From Nitrospinaceae bacterium (GTDB taxonomy: Bacteria > Nitrospinota > Nitrospinia > Nitrospinales > Nitrospinaceae), in the NCBI GenBank assembly GCA_029261615.1, contig JAJDAX010000024.1, forward strand, positions 1 through 8,523: a DNA stretch of 8,523 bases, given 5' to 3'. Both the position numbers and the translations under genes were made by a program. The notes under the pieces were generated by a model. That model made no database searches, was not told the DNA's origin, and was given only the letters and a program-made list of their open reading frames with translations. Numbering within the stretch: position 1 is the first letter of the stretch; the number at the start of each line of letters is the position of its first letter. This document shows, piece after piece, positions 7,294 to 8,523 of this stretch.

Positions 7294-8187
7294 TTATTTT
7301 TCTTCTTCCCAAAGCTTTAAATCAAGCACACATCTAAAGCCTACATTTTCGTAAAACTCATCCGGGTCGGCTTCTGTCCTGTGAAAAACAAAACGATACG
7401 CATCCAGAAAATAGTGCCCACCTTTCTGGAATCCATTGCCCCTCAACACCTTTAAACGCTGACCCATTTTCTTGTTGCGATAGTCACTGCCGGGATACGG
7501 GAGATACCAGCTACGTGTCCATTCCATTACATTGCCCCCCATATCCATTGCCCCATAGGGACTGATATCTTTCGGATAACTACCAACATTCGCGGAATCC
7601 TTTAGGCCCTCCAACCCCATGTTGGATATTCCCTTTTTATATTCATTCCCCCATGGGTACAACCGACCATCCTCGCCTCTTGCCGCCTTTTCCCATTGTC
7701 TTTCTGTGGGGAGAGTTTTCCCAGCCCAGAGGGCATAGGCCATCGCTTCCCCCCACGAAACATTGGTTACGGGACGGTTTGCAAGTTCAGGAGGGAAATC
7801 ATCTCCCTGCCAGTTTGAAGGACGGTCGTGGTAGAGGGTATCATCTAAAAATTGTTTGTACTCACGGTTGGTGACTTCAAACTTGTCGATGTAAAACCCT
7901 TCAACATGAACCTTCTGTTTCGGTTTTTGATCCAGGAAAAGAGGTTTAACGGTCCCTATTTTCAGGTGGGTATCTTCTGTGTCAACCTCATCAGTTCCCA
8001 TCCAGAATTCACCTGCGGGAACCAGTACCATGGCTTTTCCATCCTTCTTGGAAACTGAAGTTACTGGAAAGTCCTGATTCTTCCCACCCTTCCCTTCAGA
8101 GGAACAACCCTGCATGAAAAATATGAGGACGACCATCAGCAAGAAAGAAAAACCGAATTCTTTAGGGGTTTTCATCAAAGAGGCCAT
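7294..8187 (-). CDS. FGE/SUMF1-fold lipoprotein, probably not a sulfatase activator
   Basis: Predicted 297-residue exported lipoprotein. The N-terminus has Lys residues, a hydrophobic stretch (11-25) and a lipobox-like FMQGC with acceptor C28. Residues 51-288 form a formylglycine-generating-enzyme-like domain: MVLVPAGEFWMGT (53-65), FYIDKFEVTNREYKQFL (98-114), PVTNVSWGEAMAYALWAGK (139-157), LPTERQWEKAARG (159-171), YPWGNE (177-182), MDMGGNVMEWTRSWY (214-228) and GFRC (283-286). In true FGE two cysteines lie in the segment before GFRC; here that segment (249-282) has none, so formylglycine formation is unlikely and a structural or ligand-binding role is more probable. M5 (ATG at 8173-8175) would give a standard 23-residue signal and is an alternative start; neither start has a good Shine-Dalgarno site. 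The gene follows the small acidic-tail gene by 6 bases, so coupling is likely. It is convergent with the pentapeptide gene. Confidence 0.85.
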   Translation of the reverse strand: MASLMKTPKEFGFSFLLMVVLIFFMQGCSSEGKGGKNQDFPVTSVSKKDGKAMVLVPAGEFWMGTDEVDTEDTHLKIGTVKPLFLDQKPKQKVHVEGFYIDKFEVTNREYKQFLDDTLYHDRPSNWQGDDFPPELANRPVTNVSWGEAMAYALWAGKTLPTERQWEKAARGEDGRLYPWGNEYKKGISNMGLEGLKDSANVGSYPKDISPYGAMDMGGNVMEWTRSWYLPYPGSDYRNKKMGQRLKVLRGNGFQKGGHYFLDAYRFVFHRTEADPDEFYENVGFRCVLDLKLWEEEK

Positions 8188-8193
8188 GAAATT

Positions 8194-8490
8194 TTAGAAA
8201 TCATCGTCATCATCGTCGTCACTATCGATAATTTCATGTTGAGCATCGACTTCTGCCTGCTCTGCCGCATCCATTAGTTCCTTGATTTGCCCATAGCCTG
8301 TGGCCATACGCTGCATATTAATCAGCAAATTGATCAGGTCTTCATCAGAACATTCTCTGATTCCGGCGACCAGAGGTCCTCGTGGGTCTTCACCATATTC
8401 TTCATCCCACTTGTCAAACGTGAGCAGTAATTTGTCTTTGCAGTGAATCAGGTCAAAAAAGAAGCTTTGTATTTCTATTTTGGCTGCCAT
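8194..8490 (-). CDS. Small hypothetical protein with poly-Asp C-terminus
   Basis: I do not recognise this 98-residue protein. It appears soluble and mostly helical, with no signal peptide: a hydrophobic/aromatic start (IQSFFFDLI, 7-15), a charged middle with DKWDEEYGEDPRGPL (26-40), a Leu/Ile-rich helix (DLINLLINMQRM, 51-62), an acidic helix (71-88) and a tail of seven Asp and one Phe (91-98). Two cysteines (17 and 47) are present. The start is supported by AGGAA (8497-8501) six bases before the ATG. It is the first gene of a two-gene minus-strand unit with the FGE-fold lipoprotein 6 bases downstream. Any upstream genes lie outside the window. It is real by its ribosome binding site and compact spacing rather than by known homology. 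Confidence 0.7.
   Translation of the reverse strand: MAAKIEIQSFFFDLIHCKDKLLLTFDKWDEEYGEDPRGPLVAGIRECSDEDLINLLINMQRMATGYGQIKELMDAAEQAEVDAQHEIIDSDDDDDDDF
8200..8220 (-). repeat. Asp-codon trinucleotide tract
   Basis: Seven consecutive GAT/GAC codons at the 3' end of the 98-residue gene encode the poly-Asp tail. Four are GAT and three are GAC, in mixed order, so this is an imperfect microsatellite that could still change length by slippage in multiples of three without breaking the frame. Confidence 0.7.
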
Positions 8491-8496
8491 GAATTA

Positions 8497-8501
8497 TTCC
8501 T
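8497..8501 (-). promoter_or_regulatory. Ribosome binding site of the 98-residue gene
   Basis: AGGAA on the minus strand, six bases before the ATG at 8488-8490. It is the clearest Shine-Dalgarno site in the window and fixes the start of this small gene. Confidence 0.6.
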
Positions 8502-8523
8502 GTCAGTTGAATGATTGAATCCT

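Overview
The window looks like chromosomal DNA of a Gram-negative bacterium of moderate GC. Signs of this are an AmpG-family inner-membrane transporter, a type II (lipobox) lipoprotein and an OmpA-like peptidoglycan-binding domain. The class I adenylate cyclase is far from the enterobacterial form, and two genes appear to start at TTG or without a clear Shine-Dalgarno site. A marine proteobacterial or Nitrospinota-type host would fit, but this is a guess from general resemblance. No mobile element, CRISPR array, tRNA or rRNA was seen.

Layout. 46-1527 (minus): AmpG-family MFS permease. 1528-1727: divergent intergenic region with a TATAAT hexamer facing the plus-strand genes. 1728-7272 (plus): a four-gene, probably co-transcribed block. 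It contains a MotB-like protein with a very long N-terminal coiled coil, a class I (CyaA-type) adenylate cyclase, a MotA stator subunit, and a pentapeptide-repeat protein whose start overlaps the motA stop by one base. 7294-8490 (minus, convergent): a 98-residue unknown protein with a poly-Asp tail, followed after 6 bases by an FGE/SUMF1-fold lipoprotein that lacks the sulfatase-activating cysteines.

The most interesting part is the plus-strand block. A MotA/MotB-type ion-driven stator pair is encoded in reversed order (B before A) and is split by a cAMP-forming enzyme. The MotB partner carries about 270 residues of mostly coiled coil on the cytoplasmic side of its single membrane helix, where ordinary MotB has only a short tail. 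The MotA keeps the charged Arg/Glu pair used for rotor contact and has a 26-residue N-terminal extension. A stator complex coupled to cAMP production or to a cytoplasmic partner is a reasonable hypothesis, but gene order and domain layout are the only support here. No flagellar structural gene, and no Zorya-type effector gene, lies in the window.
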